A DNA stretch of 64,000 bases, taken from NCBI GenBank assembly GCA_013399855.1, contig VXAY01002113.1, positions 213,757 to 277,756 on the forward strand, in the 5' to 3' direction. A model generated the notes under the pieces. It searched no databases. It saw nothing but the letters and a program-made list of their open reading frames with translations, and was not told the DNA's origin. Source of the stretch: Oxyruncus cristatus. Taxonomy: Eukaryota; Chordata; Aves; Passeriformes; Cotingidae. Below are positions 36,801 to 49,110 of the stretch, one piece after another (position 1 is the first letter of the stretch; each line of letters opens with the position of its first letter). A program made the position numbers and the translations under genes.

Positions 36801-38104
36801 TCCCCTGTGTTAGTGCTGCGTGTGACTGCTCCAGATGCTATGGTGATATCATTGAGACTAATAGCTCGTCTGCCACCCAGCTCATTCCCTCCGCTCATTC
36901 TTTTGCCAGGCTGCAGATCCTTGTGAATAGGCAGCTAAGAGATCACTCTCTAAAGCAGTAATATGGATCTGCCTCTTATAAATCAGGGGCCAGTTCAATG
37001 AAATTCGGCAGGAATAAAATGGGTACTTGTTATAGAGGAACTGGGACATTCTGTACAAGATACACAAACAGTGCTTACAATAAAGTTTATAATTCGAGAC
37101 GAGAAAATGGTGTGAGTTCTCGGTTGCATCTTGCACTAGAATTCTCTCTGGGGATGACTGCTTCACATTATAATAATTCCGTTTTTCTGGACTGCTTTCC
37201 TTGCAGAGCAGGCTATAAATAGTCATTATTGGTATTGCAAGGAGGCAGTGGGTTCCTGAACAACCATGACTGAATTCTTAATTTGTCAGTTACTGATACA
37301 ACGCATCTGCTTTTCTAATTATTTTAATGATGTTTTATATGCAAAGGAAAGAATACAAAATTACTCAGGGCTTTGGGTTGGGTTTTTTTTTCTAAATTCC
37401 CTGAGTAACTGGAGGACAGCTGGACAGCCTACCTGTGGCTGCCTGTGTGCTTGTAAATCCTGGGTCTGGATGGTGACATTGAGGGGTGTTCGTGTGTAGG
37501 GTTGAGCACTGTCAGCCCTTCGCCCCCAGCTACTCTGCAGACAATACCAATATGTTACCAGCATCCCATGGGGCACATCTTATTGCTGGAGGAGGATTCT
37601 CAGCAATGAAAATGCAGTTTTATCCTTCTCAAAGTGCCCCTTGACAAAGTCAGCCAGGCATCCAGAAGCACATACTCTGAGTGATGCGTTGTTAATATTC
37701 CGCTGACCCGCTCAGCGTGAGGCACTCATGGGCTTTCCTGGGAGTTCAGCTTCCATCCTGTCCAGGAGTTGCTGCCTCCATTTCTTTGGGCCCAGCCATG
37801 CCTTCGTGGACATCCAGGGCCTGACAGTTCTAACTTCACTGAATTCAGTGGACCTAAAAGATCAGGGGTTGCTGCATGAGGGGGGTGAGTCAGGCCTGTG
37901 GCAGAGTCCCACCGGTTTCGGTGGGCAGGGCTGCGGCTCTGTCCCGGAGGTCTAGAGAGCAGGGTGCTCTCCTGACTTTGTTTTCAGGGGCCCAGCTCAG
38001 TCAGTCCTCTAGGAGGGAGCACAGCTCCCTGAGCTGGGATGCTGGATGCTGATGGGTGGCCCAGAACATAGTTGTGGCCAAACTGAGCTTATTTCCTCTT
38101 GCAG
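33891..38104. other. Non-coding stretch, AT-rich in the middle
   Basis: No gene is recognised. 35640-35900 and 36340-36420 are AT-rich and carry TAAT-type cores (for example ATTAATAAATGTAAC near 35709). 34640-35080 is GC-richer with an unsupported 149-codon minus-strand frame. A TTCACTGAATTCAGTGGACC patch near 37835 recalls the core of the old amniote repeats but is too short to call. Confidence 0.58.
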
Positions 38105-38359
38105 ATCAGTCCAAAGAGCTCCTGATGCAGTCCTGCTCCTCCTCTGCCTCTCCCCAAAGGAATGCAGGTCTTGACCACACACACTGCCCGTACAGGACCT
38201 CTGCCTTGAACTTCGTGCCTCAGGCTTCAGCTTTTGAGCCCTTAGACGGCCCTTCTGCAGCTGCCTCAGGCCACACACAGTCCCAAGTCTCTGCTGGAGG
38301 TGAGGGGCACAGAGCTGGCACTGGCTGTGTGAACACTGCTGCTCTGCAGAGTCAGGCAG
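38105..38359 (+). other. Exon-like interval with good splice signals, product unknown
   Basis: A pyrimidine tract and acceptor (CTTATTTCCTCTTGCAG, ending at 38104) precede the interval, and a consensus donor (CAG at 38357-38359, then GTGAGC) follows. The enclosed 255 bases are an exact multiple of three. One plus-strand frame is open throughout (codon phase 1 at both ends), inside an open frame that runs 38056-38403. The predicted 85 residues are rich in Ser, Ala, Gln and Gly with five Cys and match no family I recognise. Against coding: the minus strand is also open over 38009-38473 (154 codons), so the region simply lacks stops. It could be an exon of a long non-coding RNA, an unrecognised coding exon, or chance. 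Confidence 0.22.
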
Positions 38360-40039
38360 GTGAGCACAATCCACTGAGCGCTTTGGCTGAGCACTGGCCT
38401 TGAGCAGGACGTGTGTGTGCAGCTGGCCTGGTCTCGGGAGGCAGAGGTGACCTGCAGCCCCCTCATACAGCATGAACAGCCTTGCCCTGGGGCACTGGAA
38501 GGGCTGTGCTCACTGTGGGACAGGCACAGATGGGTGTGTTTCTGCTTTGGTATCCCTGATAGGTGATGTGCTAAAATCTGGGATCGCCAGAGTCAGACCC
38601 ACCACAAACCGAGTACAACACTGTGTAACATCGGTGTCTCCCTGCCCTGAGCGATCCTAGCGGGAAAGGCTTTCCAGGGCAAATGGAAATGAGGCCCCTG
38701 GACTTGTTATTACTGTTACTCAAAAGCCTCAGGCATCCAAGCTCTGGCCTGTTTGGCCAGTTTTCCTGTGCTTCTGAGGATGCTCTGCTCCTTTTCACTA
38801 GAAAGCAAAAGCAGTTTTGTGCCTACCAGGCGGTAGATTTTTCTCCTGTTTTTTATTGGTCTCCTCCACTGCCTTCCCCTGCAAAGGGGGAGCAAAGGGG
38901 TGGTGCAGCCTGTGGGTTTAACTGGACACCACCCCTTTAATGTGGAGTTGTGTTTTTCTCTCAAGGCCAAAAATAAATGCTACTGAAGGACTACACAGAC
39001 GTGAAAAGAAGGCTTGGACACTTGGAAGACAAGACTGCTTTGTGTTTGACTGCTGCAGTGATCTCAGTGGGGTTAGGAAGCTTTGTACTTCACCTCGGGC
39101 ACTCAACTAAGTGCACTTAACTCTACAGTGCAGTATCTTCTGAAGTGTTATCTTTAGGCTCTTCATGTCTCAGTTGTCCATAAATGAAAATCTAGTTAAT
39201 CCTGAGAAGGGTTACAGTGCCTCACACACACAAGAAAGGCAAGTGAAGTTCTTTCAGTCTCTAAAGTGCTGAGCTCTGAGTCATCCAGAGCCTCTGAAGA
39301 CCGTGGTTAAGAAACAGGAGCTTTTAAAGGTACCTCATTAGGGGCTGAATCTCCAGCACTGTCTGTAGTCACACACCAAAGATTCACCTCAAAAAGGACA
39401 AGTGTTAAGAAATTCAGGGAACTAAGGAGTGGAATCAACGGCACTGAAGAGCTGAGGAGTTGAATATGATGGAAACTGGATTCCAACACTAGCTGGAACA
39501 TGCAGGAGGACGAACCCTGAAGGGAAACACTCCGAAACCAGTGGATAAATAAGCAGCCCCAAACACACGCGGAGTGAGCCGAGAGCAGGCAAGGGCTGGG
39601 CAGAGGGTGTGGGCAGCAATGGGCTGTTCAGCTCACGTGCAGCCAAGGGCTGAAACCGGGCGTCTGGAGGGGAACCGCTGCAGGGAAGGACCCCCTGCCT
39701 TGCTCTGTGCTGGAGCCCACAGGGCTGACTGAGCTGACTGAACTGCTGGTGCTGCAGGTCCTGAGGAGCCCAGCAGTGCCCGACCTGCTTTAGGGGCTGC
39801 TCTGTCATCTCTGCCACGAGGGTGGCTCTGGAGAAGAGCTGTGGGGCGAGACTGGAGGCGCTGTTTGCCTCAGTCATCCCATTTTAATTTGCTGAGGTCA
39901 GAAAATGTAGGGGTAGAATGAGAAATGTCAGAAGTAAAGTTGTGAATCAGACTTTGAAGAGGAAATGAAACAGATGGCAGAAGGTTTCAGCTCGATAAAT
40001 AGAGAAGAGGAAAAGAGGAGAAATGTGGTCATTATGTAG
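38360..40039. other. Non-coding stretch, no gene recognised
   Basis: Short ORFs lie on both strands, the longest being 151 codons on the minus strand at 39422-39877 without recognisable domains. A small repeat, GGGCTGACTGAGCTGACTG, lies near 39721-39739. The last 100 bases may already belong to the CR1 remnant that follows. Confidence 0.58.
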
Positions 40040-41165
40040 TGAGAATGGGGTTGAGATTAGACCAGGCTACATATGGTCCAAAATGAATTAAAACCACTTT
40101 GCCTAAATTTCCAGTAGAGATGATCATATTGAACAGCGGGGCAAAGACAGGATTCCTAGTAGGCACATACTTAAGGGAATGAAAATTATCACATGTAAGA
40201 CGGAAGGAAAAGCTTAAAGAATTCCATGTGCTCAGATCAAGGTGCACTGGCAGATTTCCACCCCGGGATTTGGAAAGAACTGGCACATTAAAGGAGCTCA
40301 GCTTAACCTCATATTTCTCTTTGATGACTGATTTTTTTTCCCAGACAAATGAAATACAGGTGATTTTACTCTAACCAGACTTGAGTCGAGAATCTGATAT
40401 TACACCACATGGGAAATTACTAGTTGAAGTTGAGAAGATGGGGATTAGTGTGGATGGCAAATGCAGAACTGCTGGAGCAAAGGACAGGGAGCTCTGTGGG
40501 AAGGAGAAATGCAGGACAGAGGCAGTTAGAAAGCTGAACTCCTCAAGGGCCAGTCTGGAGCAGGTATTCCTTGTTCTCTTAATGACTCTGGCACAGCTGT
40601 AGGAACGTCAAAAAGAAATCTGCTGAGGACACAGGCTTTGCTGACACAGAGAAGGATCAGAGCATCAACTGAGTGACAGAATTTGAGATAGATTAGACAA
40701 AGCGTAAAGACCTGCAGTTAAAAATTAATAACTAGCATATCACATTACTCACTTGAGAATGACAAAAGCAGGGTGGTAGAAAAAAAAACCACACAGAGAA
40801 TTACTTGCTGTGAGGGATAACTGCGAGCCACCGATCTGATATGGAAAGGCAAACACAGTCCTAGAAGATACAGGTTCACTCATGTTCAAGGAAGATTAGC
40901 AGGTACAGAGAAGGGCACTGAGGATGATCAGAGGGTTTAGAACAAGAGGAGACTAGAAGAGCTTCATTTGTTTAGCTTCTCAAAACAAAGACGAGAGCAG
41001 ATAGGATTGTTTTCAGTAAATACATCTGATAGGTAAAGATCAGAGGAAAAAGAGAATTGTTTAAACTAAATTACGATGCTGGCACAAGAACAAATGATAT
41101 TAAGGCTGAAAATTTAAAATGAAGTGTTGGAATAGCCTGCCAAAAAGCATGATGTGGTGTAATTG
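40040..41165 (+). pseudogene. Ancient CR1-type LINE remnant (reverse transcriptase to 3' region), internally deleted
   Basis: Collinear matches to the long amniote (turtle/crocodile-type) CR1/L3 consensus run along the plus strand. They include TTTCCACCCCGGGATTTGG plus AAAGAACTGGCACAT near 40256-40289, CACATGGGAAATTACTAG and GAGAAGATGGGGATTAGTG near 40406-40450, and AATGACTCTGGCACA near 40581-40595. AAATCTGCTGAGGACACA near 40616-40633 is the degraded codon stretch of the FADDT motif. Then come ACACAGAGAAGGATCAG near 40644, AGGTACAGAGAAGGGCACTG then AGGATGATCAGAGG near 40901-40934, TTTGTTTAGCTTCTC near 40967, GCTGGCACAAGAACAAATG near 41078, and TTGGAATAGCCTGCC near 41128. Several hundred bases expected between the 40.3 and 40.4 kb blocks (middle RT domains) are missing. 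Stops and frameshifts are everywhere. The start is uncertain, since similarity may reach back to about 39.9 kb. No CR1 3' octamer repeat is seen. Confidence 0.82.
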
Positions 41166-43307
41166 ATTGTGATAGTGGGAGACTGGATCAGTAATCCAGA
41201 GCCCTGTGTTCCTAGAAACGTGCAGCAGACAGGATTTTGGCAAAGTGGGCGCTGGCCCCTAACGAGGAGGAGGAGCCCTGCACTGCTTGTGCAGGGAGAA
41301 CGTAACTGGCCAGTCATCAGCTCTGGAAATGGGGGGAAAAAAAGGCGGCTTTTATTTCAACAGCTAAAGTGAGGTCCTTCCTTCCTCTTCCCCTGTGGGA
41401 ACTGGCAAACTCAGCTCTTTAATGGTACAAGCTCATCTCAGCCTTGCCTATAAATAGATAAATGAGATTCCTCCTGTCCCAGTGAGTAATTCTGACATCC
41501 TCCCGCTGCCTCGCAGAGAGCTGAGTCACAGGCACTCTGCGCTCCAGTCCCTGCATTACTTACATGGTCTCAAAGGAAATTTTAACACATCCAGTGAATC
41601 ATCAGCGATTGGATCATGTTTAAAGTTATTCCATTGGCATTTCCCTTCTATTGTAGCAAGTCTGCCAACACCTAAAACTTTAGCTAATCTGGACTCAAAA
41701 TGCATTGAGGAAATAGCATGTTGACATACACAGCTACTAGTAAAAATAATAAAAAAGGGCCTTTTAAATTTGCATCAGTAAACAAGTGACCCTTAGTGAA
41801 TTCCTCTGGTGCTTTGGACCTGCTAGTTTTGTCAGACTCTTCCTTGTTTTGTAACTGCTTATTTAAAGGAACTCAAAGTTTGAAATGTTTAATATTCTCC
41901 ATTAGGCCCCTAATTTAATCTCCTGCAGGTTTCCTGCCAAAATATTATTTGCACTGAGATGAAGCTTGCAGCCCCATGCTCGTTCTCTCACAGAGACACA
42001 CACATTGCTGCTCCTACCCACGGTAAAAATAAAATGTCTGCAAAGCAGAGACAAAACCAGAGAAGTGTTAAGTACACAGTGAGGGGCTCCAGCCTGATCA
42101 GCATCTCATGATGGAACATTTCCACTTGTCACCTCGCTCTGCCCCAGGTGGCAACAGTGTGGTCCCATCAGCTTAGAAGCGACACAGCATTTGAAATCAG
42201 AGCATGTCTCTCTCCCTCAGAAAACATCTGGAAGAGTGGAAAATTGTCCAGCAGAATTTGGGGGCTGTGAAACAAATCCAGAAATATTTCTCTCTGATGG
42301 TTTTCTGGCTTGCTTTTCACATCTTCAAAGTGGTTGGGACGTTTCCCTCATTATTACCAGACTCTCGGTTTCAGCGAGTGAGAAATGCTCACATTTGCTG
42401 CTTTGCTGCTGTGTTTGGTGCTCTTAGGCCTAAAACCTGGTTTGGTCTTTTGATATCCCTAGGAAATCTGTGTCTTAAGTAATGTATTTCTAGTGCGTTT
42501 TCATCAAGCAGTTCCCCGCCTGTGCATAGATTGTTAACAAGCGTTTGTTCAACACATTCCAGCGTGAGCTGCAGTCGCTCCATGAGATACTTCTGCTGTG
42601 AGGCTTGTTGGGTTATTTATCAGCCCAGCACAGCCTTCACTGCCAGTTTGCTGCCAGCTGTTAACTATACAATAGCATTGGGAACAAAATCAGTTCTGCC
42701 TCTGCCAGCAGAATTGGACTTAATTCAGCTACCTGTTGACAAATGATGATTTGTTTACCAGCATAAACTACAATATTTTCGTAGCTGACAGTTTTCACCC
42801 TGCTCTGCAGCTGGAAAAACCTGAGGAATTCCCAGAAGCTCCTCGCTCGTGTCTTTTTCAAGTTGTTCGTACAGCAGTGCCTTGTATTGTTGTCTCTGAG
42901 CAGGAAAAGAGACCCCTAAAGTGCAAACCAGTGGTGTCAGCATGGGGCTGGAACGGGGCACTCCTTGGTGCCACTGGGGGCTCCTTCCTGCAGCAGCAAA
43001 CCCCACCGGACACTCGGGCCTCGGGGATACTCCAGGACAAGCCCAAGGCCTGAACACAAGCCAGCATTTCTGTGAAGCATTAATCCCCCGTGCAGGGCCA
43101 GGGTGGGAACGGGGCGAGGGTGCGCTTTCTCCCGGCACACACATGGTTCCTATCTAAGCTGTGTTTCAGCTGCATCTTTCCCCCTAATGCATCCTCCTTT
43201 AACACCTTGGACTCATTTACTGCGGCGTGTTTAGCAGCACAAATCAATTAAGTGCTGCAGAAACCCACTGAGACAGACAGAGTTTCCTATCTCTGGTTCA
43301 GCTGGGG
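41166..43307. other. Non-coding stretch, no gene recognised
   Basis: 41560-41960 is AT-rich and free of long ORFs. 42900-43130 is GC-richer with overlapping frames on both strands. No repeat family was recognised. Confidence 0.6.
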
Positions 43308-43374
43308 TGGGAGGCACGCAGAGGTTAAGCCTGTGCTTTTTGCCACACAGGGAGAGAGGGTGGAGTCTGGAGCA
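43308..43374 (+). repeat. Possible MIR-like SINE core fragment
   Basis: GGGAGGCACGCAGAGGTTAAG is followed after a short gap by TTTTTGCCACACAGGGAG and GTGGAGTCTGGAGCAG. This is the order of the MIR core (GAGGCACAGAGAGGTTAAG, TTGCCCAAGGTCACACAG, GTGGCAGAGCCGGGA). The piece is short and the usual flanking blocks are not clear. Confidence 0.4.
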
Positions 43375-46300
43375 GCCCCCAGCTCACCTTCTGTGTGGGG
43401 TTCAGCCCTCCCCAGAATCCTCAGAGCCCGCTCAACAGCTGCCCCTGGAGCTCTGAGGGCTCTGGGGAGCATTCCCTCTGGCATCAAATAATCAGGGAGC
43501 TGGATAGTGCCAGCCCTGCTGCCATATCCCGCTGAGACCGGCTGGGAGGGATTGCTAAATGGGGCTGAGCTGGTCCTGTAATGGGGACAGGATAGAGTCA
43601 GGGCCTCCCACCTCACCTCCGTGTGTCCCACAGGATTCTCCAGCCGGAGAAAGCCACAGCTCAGTAGTTTAGCTGCCACTGCCCAGAGGGACATGCGGGG
43701 GTTTAGGAAGCAGCAGAGTCACAAAATGTGAACACGAACAGGGTCAGAAAAAATGAGTGGCTTTAAAATAATCATTTGGTTGGTCTCGTTCCAACTGCAG
43801 CACCAGCCCAGCGTGCCAGGGAGAGCTCAGGGAAGCACCTTCCTTGGGAACACCAGATGCAGGGATGCACCACTGCTCCCTGCTCCAGGCTGGGTTAGAG
43901 CTACTAACACGCAGCACACGCTTCAGAAGTAGGAGATAATCATTCAAGCCACCTGACATAACTGATCCACACCAAGAAGGACGATAAAACCCAACTAACC
44001 AGTTCCTGCTCGTGCCTTTAAACCACGCTCAGCCCAAAGGCACGTCATGGGTGTCTCTCAGGAGGGCCAGACTCTGGAGGACGTGTCCTCAGCTCTCAGA
44101 GAGACCATTAATCAAGAGTGTGCCTTCATCCCTGGCTATTTTAATCACTGTTGAAATACACAGGCAGTTCCCACTCCTAAAAATGGTATTTGACTCCAAT
44201 GCACATGATTTCCTTTGGCTTCCTTTCCCCAATCAAGCACAAGCTGTAACTACTTTGAAGTCCACACGCTGGGATCCGTAGATTCGCTTCTCGTCTGTCA
44301 TGGAGCAAAAGCCTTGGTACTACATACAGCACAAGATCCGTGATGCCAGGCATAAATATCAGAATATTCTGTAACTGGGATGTGGGGACCATGGAACCTC
44401 TGTTGTGCCAACAGACTGGTGGGCAAAACCTGTCCTGTGCAGTGGCACTGGGCCCTACTGGGTCACTGGTTCTTTTCTGTTCCCCTTTATTGTGTGATGA
44501 CTGAAAATGCCTCTTGGATATGCTGGCACTAATTGGGATGTCAGTCTGTTGTGGGAGAGGTGACTGGATAAACAGAAGTGGAACTAGGACTGTATTTGCA
44601 GGTAGGCTGTAGGAGCCACTAAGTCTTTCATTATTCCTTTAAGAACACTGAGCAAAAGTCACGGGAAGTTTAAGGAGAAAACAAATTGCTCCTCCCCAGA
44701 TTCAGGAGCACAGTGAATCCTTGTACCACTCAGCTTCTCTCATGAGGCAGGTGAGCAGCCTGAGGGGCCTGGGGGTGTTCAGAGGAAACTTCATTGCCTT
44801 CCCTTAATTGCAGACTAATAAATAAATGCATCATGCCCAGCCCCGTGGGCTTACTGGTTCCCTAATTTACAAACTGGAAGCTGCATCTCCGAATTTCTCT
44901 GCATTCTGTGCCTGTGAACATTCTGCTGCCGAGCTTAAAGAACCAGTCTGAGTTTACAGACAGAATAAGTGAAGTTTGCAGGAATATGAACTTAAAAATA
45001 CAGGGGAGGTTTTGCAGGTACACGAGTCATCAGGCAGCCCTGCAGGGTTTGTCACACTGAGTCAGGTCATGGGCACCATGACGAAAAGCCAAGGGGACAA
45101 CTGACAACGATAATGTGGGATTTGACTCATTACACTGACTGTGTTATTTACCTGGAATAACAGGATTTTTTTTCCTCTCTCTTTAATAGTCAGGAAACAC
45201 CATGCATTGGGTTGTGGGTTTTTTTAATTTCTTTTTTAAATTTTTTTCCCTTAAGCTTCGTATAAAGCAGCATCAGCCTCAGTAAAGACTTTCTGACTGC
45301 CAGGCTTCCAGGTTAAGAGACAAATCCTGCTCCAATGACATAACAAAGTTTTCAGCCTGATGTTGCAGAGAAAGGCCCAGTCACACCGTCACAGATCAGC
45401 TGATGAGTTTTTGTGCTGAACCTGAGGCCCAGGGAAGTCTGCTCACTTCACTGGGGGGCTGGTTTGGCTTTCCTCTTTAAAAAGTACCACATACCAACCT
45501 CTGAACCCCAGGCAATACAAACTGGTTACTGGAACAGGGTCCAGCTCGTGTGAAGGCTGGCCCAGCCATCTCACTGGAGAAGGTGCACTTTCTTTTCCAC
45601 CATCACCTGCAAATGGTTTCTTAGTTAAACGTGGCTAATTAAAAAGACAAAGCCCAATAAGGACCTGTTAAAGCTAGAGGTTCCTTGAGAGCTTGGATTT
45701 CTTAAGTCTTGCTGAAAATCAGTGGTATAAATTATGATAGAAGTTTGCCTGAATAACTGTATTTCCTCACTGAAGCAGCTGTTTATCAGAAACTACAGCA
45801 AAGTACCACAGAGCTTCAGAAAAAGAAATCAACAAATTTGCATGCAAAATGTATTTCCTGCCCTTGTTTTATTCCATGCATGTGGCTGGCATACAATTTC
45901 TGTTTGATTGAATGTACCCCATTAAAGTGCCCTGGACAGGAGCTGTGCCCTGAAAGTAGCTGGTCAAAGTGCAGGGCAGTTCAGCAAGTGTCCCCTGCAG
46001 GGAGAGCCTCCTTGCAGCCTGCAGGGCATTAACAGAACTGCTTGTACTTGAAGAGAAATTTAATTTTTTTTTTTTTCTTTTCCCCGTTGGGATGTCACCC
46101 TGCACCCTTCGCTCTTCGCTGCCTCGGGTCTGTGTTCTGAGGGCTGTGGTAACACTATTGCTAATCTGGATGCCCTGCACCTTCCAAAGCTGTGAAAAGC
46201 AGCTCGGATGGTGGCTCAGGTGTAGTTCATCTGCTGTTACCTGTTTTTCAGGGAAACAGTGTGTTCATGCAAGTACCAGGGTGTTTTATTTAGCAGGGCC

Positions 46301-47800
46301 TATTTTAATGTTCATGCTGCGTAGCACAGACTGGGGATGGCAGCTTCAAGGATGGCTGGGGCAGTGCTTAACTGCAGTAGAAGCTGATGGCATCACCTGA
46401 GGCTGAGTTTGAAAAAACCCCATGATTCCCTGCATGTACTTTTCAAACACCTTTATTTTAGGTATTTTATTTTTCAAGCTAAGTTGGAGGTGCTCAGTGA
46501 CGCTGAACCTTAAAAAGAAAGAAAAGTAAAACCAGTCAGATTTGTTCTTGAAGTGTGGGTGGCCTAGCCTGGGCACTGAGAAATGGATTCATGTGTCTGC
46601 TGAGAATGTCCTGAAGTGTTAAAGAAAGAGGGACCAGCAGGGCTGGATCCCACTGCAGGATGTGCACAAGGGATCCTGCATGTGATCCCCTGGCCACGTA
46701 CCAAGTGTCCCCACAGACCTCTGCTGCACGAGCCCTCCACTCTGACAGGCAGTGTGGCAACTGGGAGAGCTGCTTTGGGAACACATCAGATAAAAATAGC
46801 ACCAAACCCCTGTGCTCTCCTATCCACCACGTGCAGTCACACACAAGGAAGGGTTCCATCCATAGAGGAATGGGATAAGCAGGCAACTTGCAGCTTGCCA
46901 TAAGGAGCTAGACACAAAGTTATAAAGCCCTGGAAGAACTTGTCAGACATTTATATATGAGTTCCTAGAGCAGGTAGGAAAAACATCCACTCATCAGAGC
47001 CCTGGCTGCAGGAGGAATTGCAGGAATTGCTCTGTGCACATCCTCTGTTAGAGATTCCAGCTCATCCTTCTGACTTTGAAATCCACAAGTGGGTTCTCTT
47101 CACAGTGGCAGAGCTGAGGTAGGAAGAAGCTGTGGAGGCATATTCCACTATTTCAGGGCAAAAAATGTGTTTATTTCAACATATAAATATGCTTATTTAA
47201 AGTGGTGATACTAAAGGTAAAAGTTGTAACATAGAAACTCATCCAAAAAAGTTACAAACGCTCGTTCCAGATCTTCCTGTTTTCAGCACAAAGAATACTC
47301 CAGTAGATTGTTGCTCTGCAGCCTGTTAGCAGAGGAGGTGATTGGGTCCAGCTGACTTGGTAGAACCAGAATCAGAACATATAAAACTAATTCCATCCAC
47401 CCGTCTTGCCAAGGAAACATTTCATCTCATTTCAGTATCCAGTGAAGACATGAGAGCTGCTGGCTGCAGAAATTCTTGTGGAGAGGAGCTCTGGAGTTTC
47501 CTGAAATGAGGCAGTCTTAGAAATCAAAGGCGTCAAAGCAGGGAGTCCTGACACAAACAGTTCCAAAGTGTCACGTTCCTGGAACCAGTAGGCAGGGGAG
47601 GACACTCCGGACAGTCCTGCGGGGCCTTGAGCAGCCCAGGTTGCTTTGTTCCCAGTGGGTTGAACAGTATCCATCCTACCCCGATAGCCAGGGGCCTTCC
47701 TTGTGCCCACTGTCAGCCTTATCTGCCACACAGTCACTGGGGCAAGGATTGTCTTTTAGGCCCTGCTTACACAGCAGCTGCCGGCTCGGGAATAGCTGCA
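43375..47800. other. Non-coding stretch, no gene recognised
   Basis: 44400-45840 contains no open frame above 60 codons and is AT-rich in parts (45160-45260, with T-runs). A T-run of about 13 lies at 46064-46076. The GTGGCAGAGCTGAGGTAGGA piece near 47105 recalls a MIR core but stands alone. No coding family was recognised. Confidence 0.6.
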
Positions 47801-47867
47801 GCAGGATGATCCATGTGAACACTCATTCCACAGGCAGGATGACTCCATGTGAACACTCTTTCCACAG
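47801..47867 (+). repeat. 33/34-bp tandem duplication
   Basis: GCAGGATGA starts copies at 47801-47833 and 47834-47867. Both continue with TCCATGTGAACACTC and end TTCCACAG. They differ by one inserted base and one substitution, so this is a fairly recent local duplication. Confidence 0.85.
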
Positions 47868-48075
47868 CTCCTGGTTCATACCATACCTTAAGTGGAGCAG
47901 CCTCAGTGTGTCACTGTGCCTTACAAAGTTAAGCCCGACCTGGCACTCACTTCGGGGTTTCTAGGTCACCTCTCCTTTATAGAGAATTCAGCTTTAGGAA
48001 AAGCACCTGAAATGCTCCTGAGAATGACAAATAACACATGAGTAAATCCTGCGCCAGAATCATAAAACCCAGTTT

Positions 48076-48100
48076 AAAAAAAAAGAAAAAAAAAAAAAAA
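48076..48100 (+). repeat. A-rich tract
   Basis: 25 bases are A except for a single G. It may be the tail of an old retroposed sequence on the plus strand, but the upstream 150 bases show no recognisable SINE or retrogene body. Confidence 0.85.
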
Positions 48101-48145
48101 GAATGCACTTCTAATCTAATCCATTGGCATAGGCATATAAAGCAG

Positions 48146-48173
48146 AATTAATTGATACACATATCAATTAATT
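48146..48173. repeat. Perfect 12-bp inverted repeat (AT-rich palindrome)
   Basis: AATTAATTGATA at 48146-48157 is separated by CACA from TATCAATTAATT at 48162-48173. Each arm holds an ATTA homeodomain core and an ATTGAT/ATCAAT motif. It could be a cruciform-prone site, a paired homeodomain/TALE or HNF1-like binding site, or chance in AT-rich DNA. Confidence 0.75.
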
Positions 48174-49110
48174 GATAAAAATGATAAAAGCCATAAACAA
48201 AGCCTTTTCAAAAAGGTAATGAATGAGTAATCCAAGCAGACAGTGTGAAAGGCCCGTTGCTGCTGTGGGGCCTGACTGCTTTGACTATCCATGCCCCAAG
48301 GTAGAGTTATTAAAGGATAAGAGCTTTGAACATAGTTGCAGAGTTCAATGAAAATAAAAACTTTTTCTCAACATACAGAAGCTCTCAGAAATGCAAATGA
48401 AGTGTTAGAATGCATAAAGATGGCAAATAATTAAATATTATGGTTCTGTTTAACAAATTGCTTCTTTGCATGCAATTACTGCATCCTGGGCTGGTCTGGG
48501 AAAGGAGAACAGGAATAAAGCTCAGAGAAAGGAGCATGAGCAGAGACCTGCAATGACAGTTTGCTGAAAGAGGAGTAAAACAGGGAATTGGGAGAGGGGA
48601 ATGGTTTGGGTAAGGGCTGTTTCTCTGGGGTTGGGTTGTGCATCTCCCTGTGTTTCACTCTGCTGGGGATGTGGGGAGGAAAGCACTCGGATTGTTTCAT
48701 TTCCCCATCTTTGTGTTGCGGTTCTCGTGCCGTGAGCGCCATACAGAGCACACACTCCACACCACAGGTCACACCACCACGTCCTTTTAGTTCCACTCCA
48801 ACAGGAACACTTTCCCCAGCCTGGAACTCCGCTCCCACTTCCCAGCCATCCTTCCTGACGGCCGCCTGCCCTTCCGTGCTTGCCCAGCCCCGAGCGCTTG
48901 TGCTCTCCTTCCAGGCCTCCCCATGCCGGAGGTCACAGTTGACCATTGCAAGAACAATAAGGATTTTTAGGGGCATTATGACTGGGTTAGTAAAACACAG
49001 CTGCCCCTGAAAGTCCCTCATTTTTCTTGCTGCCGCTCAGTCCGTCCCTACGAGGGCAGGGCCTGGCAGGGTCCTTTCTCCCCAGCACGGCTGCGCCATC
49101 TCACACTGAT
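48174..49110. other. Non-coding stretch containing the longest ORF of the window
   Basis: The minus strand is open for 181 codons (48476-49021) and the plus strand for 140 codons (48588-49010). Neither has a recognisable domain, signal peptide, good translation start or splice context. Equal openness on both strands argues for chance in GC-richer DNA. 48174-48475 is AT-rich. Confidence 0.55.

Noticed and set aside
38009..38473. 154-codon minus-strand ORF rich in Gln, Ser and Cys
   Set aside because: No family resemblance. The plus-strand splice-bounded interval explains the region at least as well, and neither is proven.
48476..49021. Longest ORF of the window (181 codons, minus strand) with a 140-codon ORF opposite
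   Set aside because: No recognisable domain, no splice or promoter context, and both strands are open. This length is expected by chance in 64 kb of moderately GC-rich DNA.
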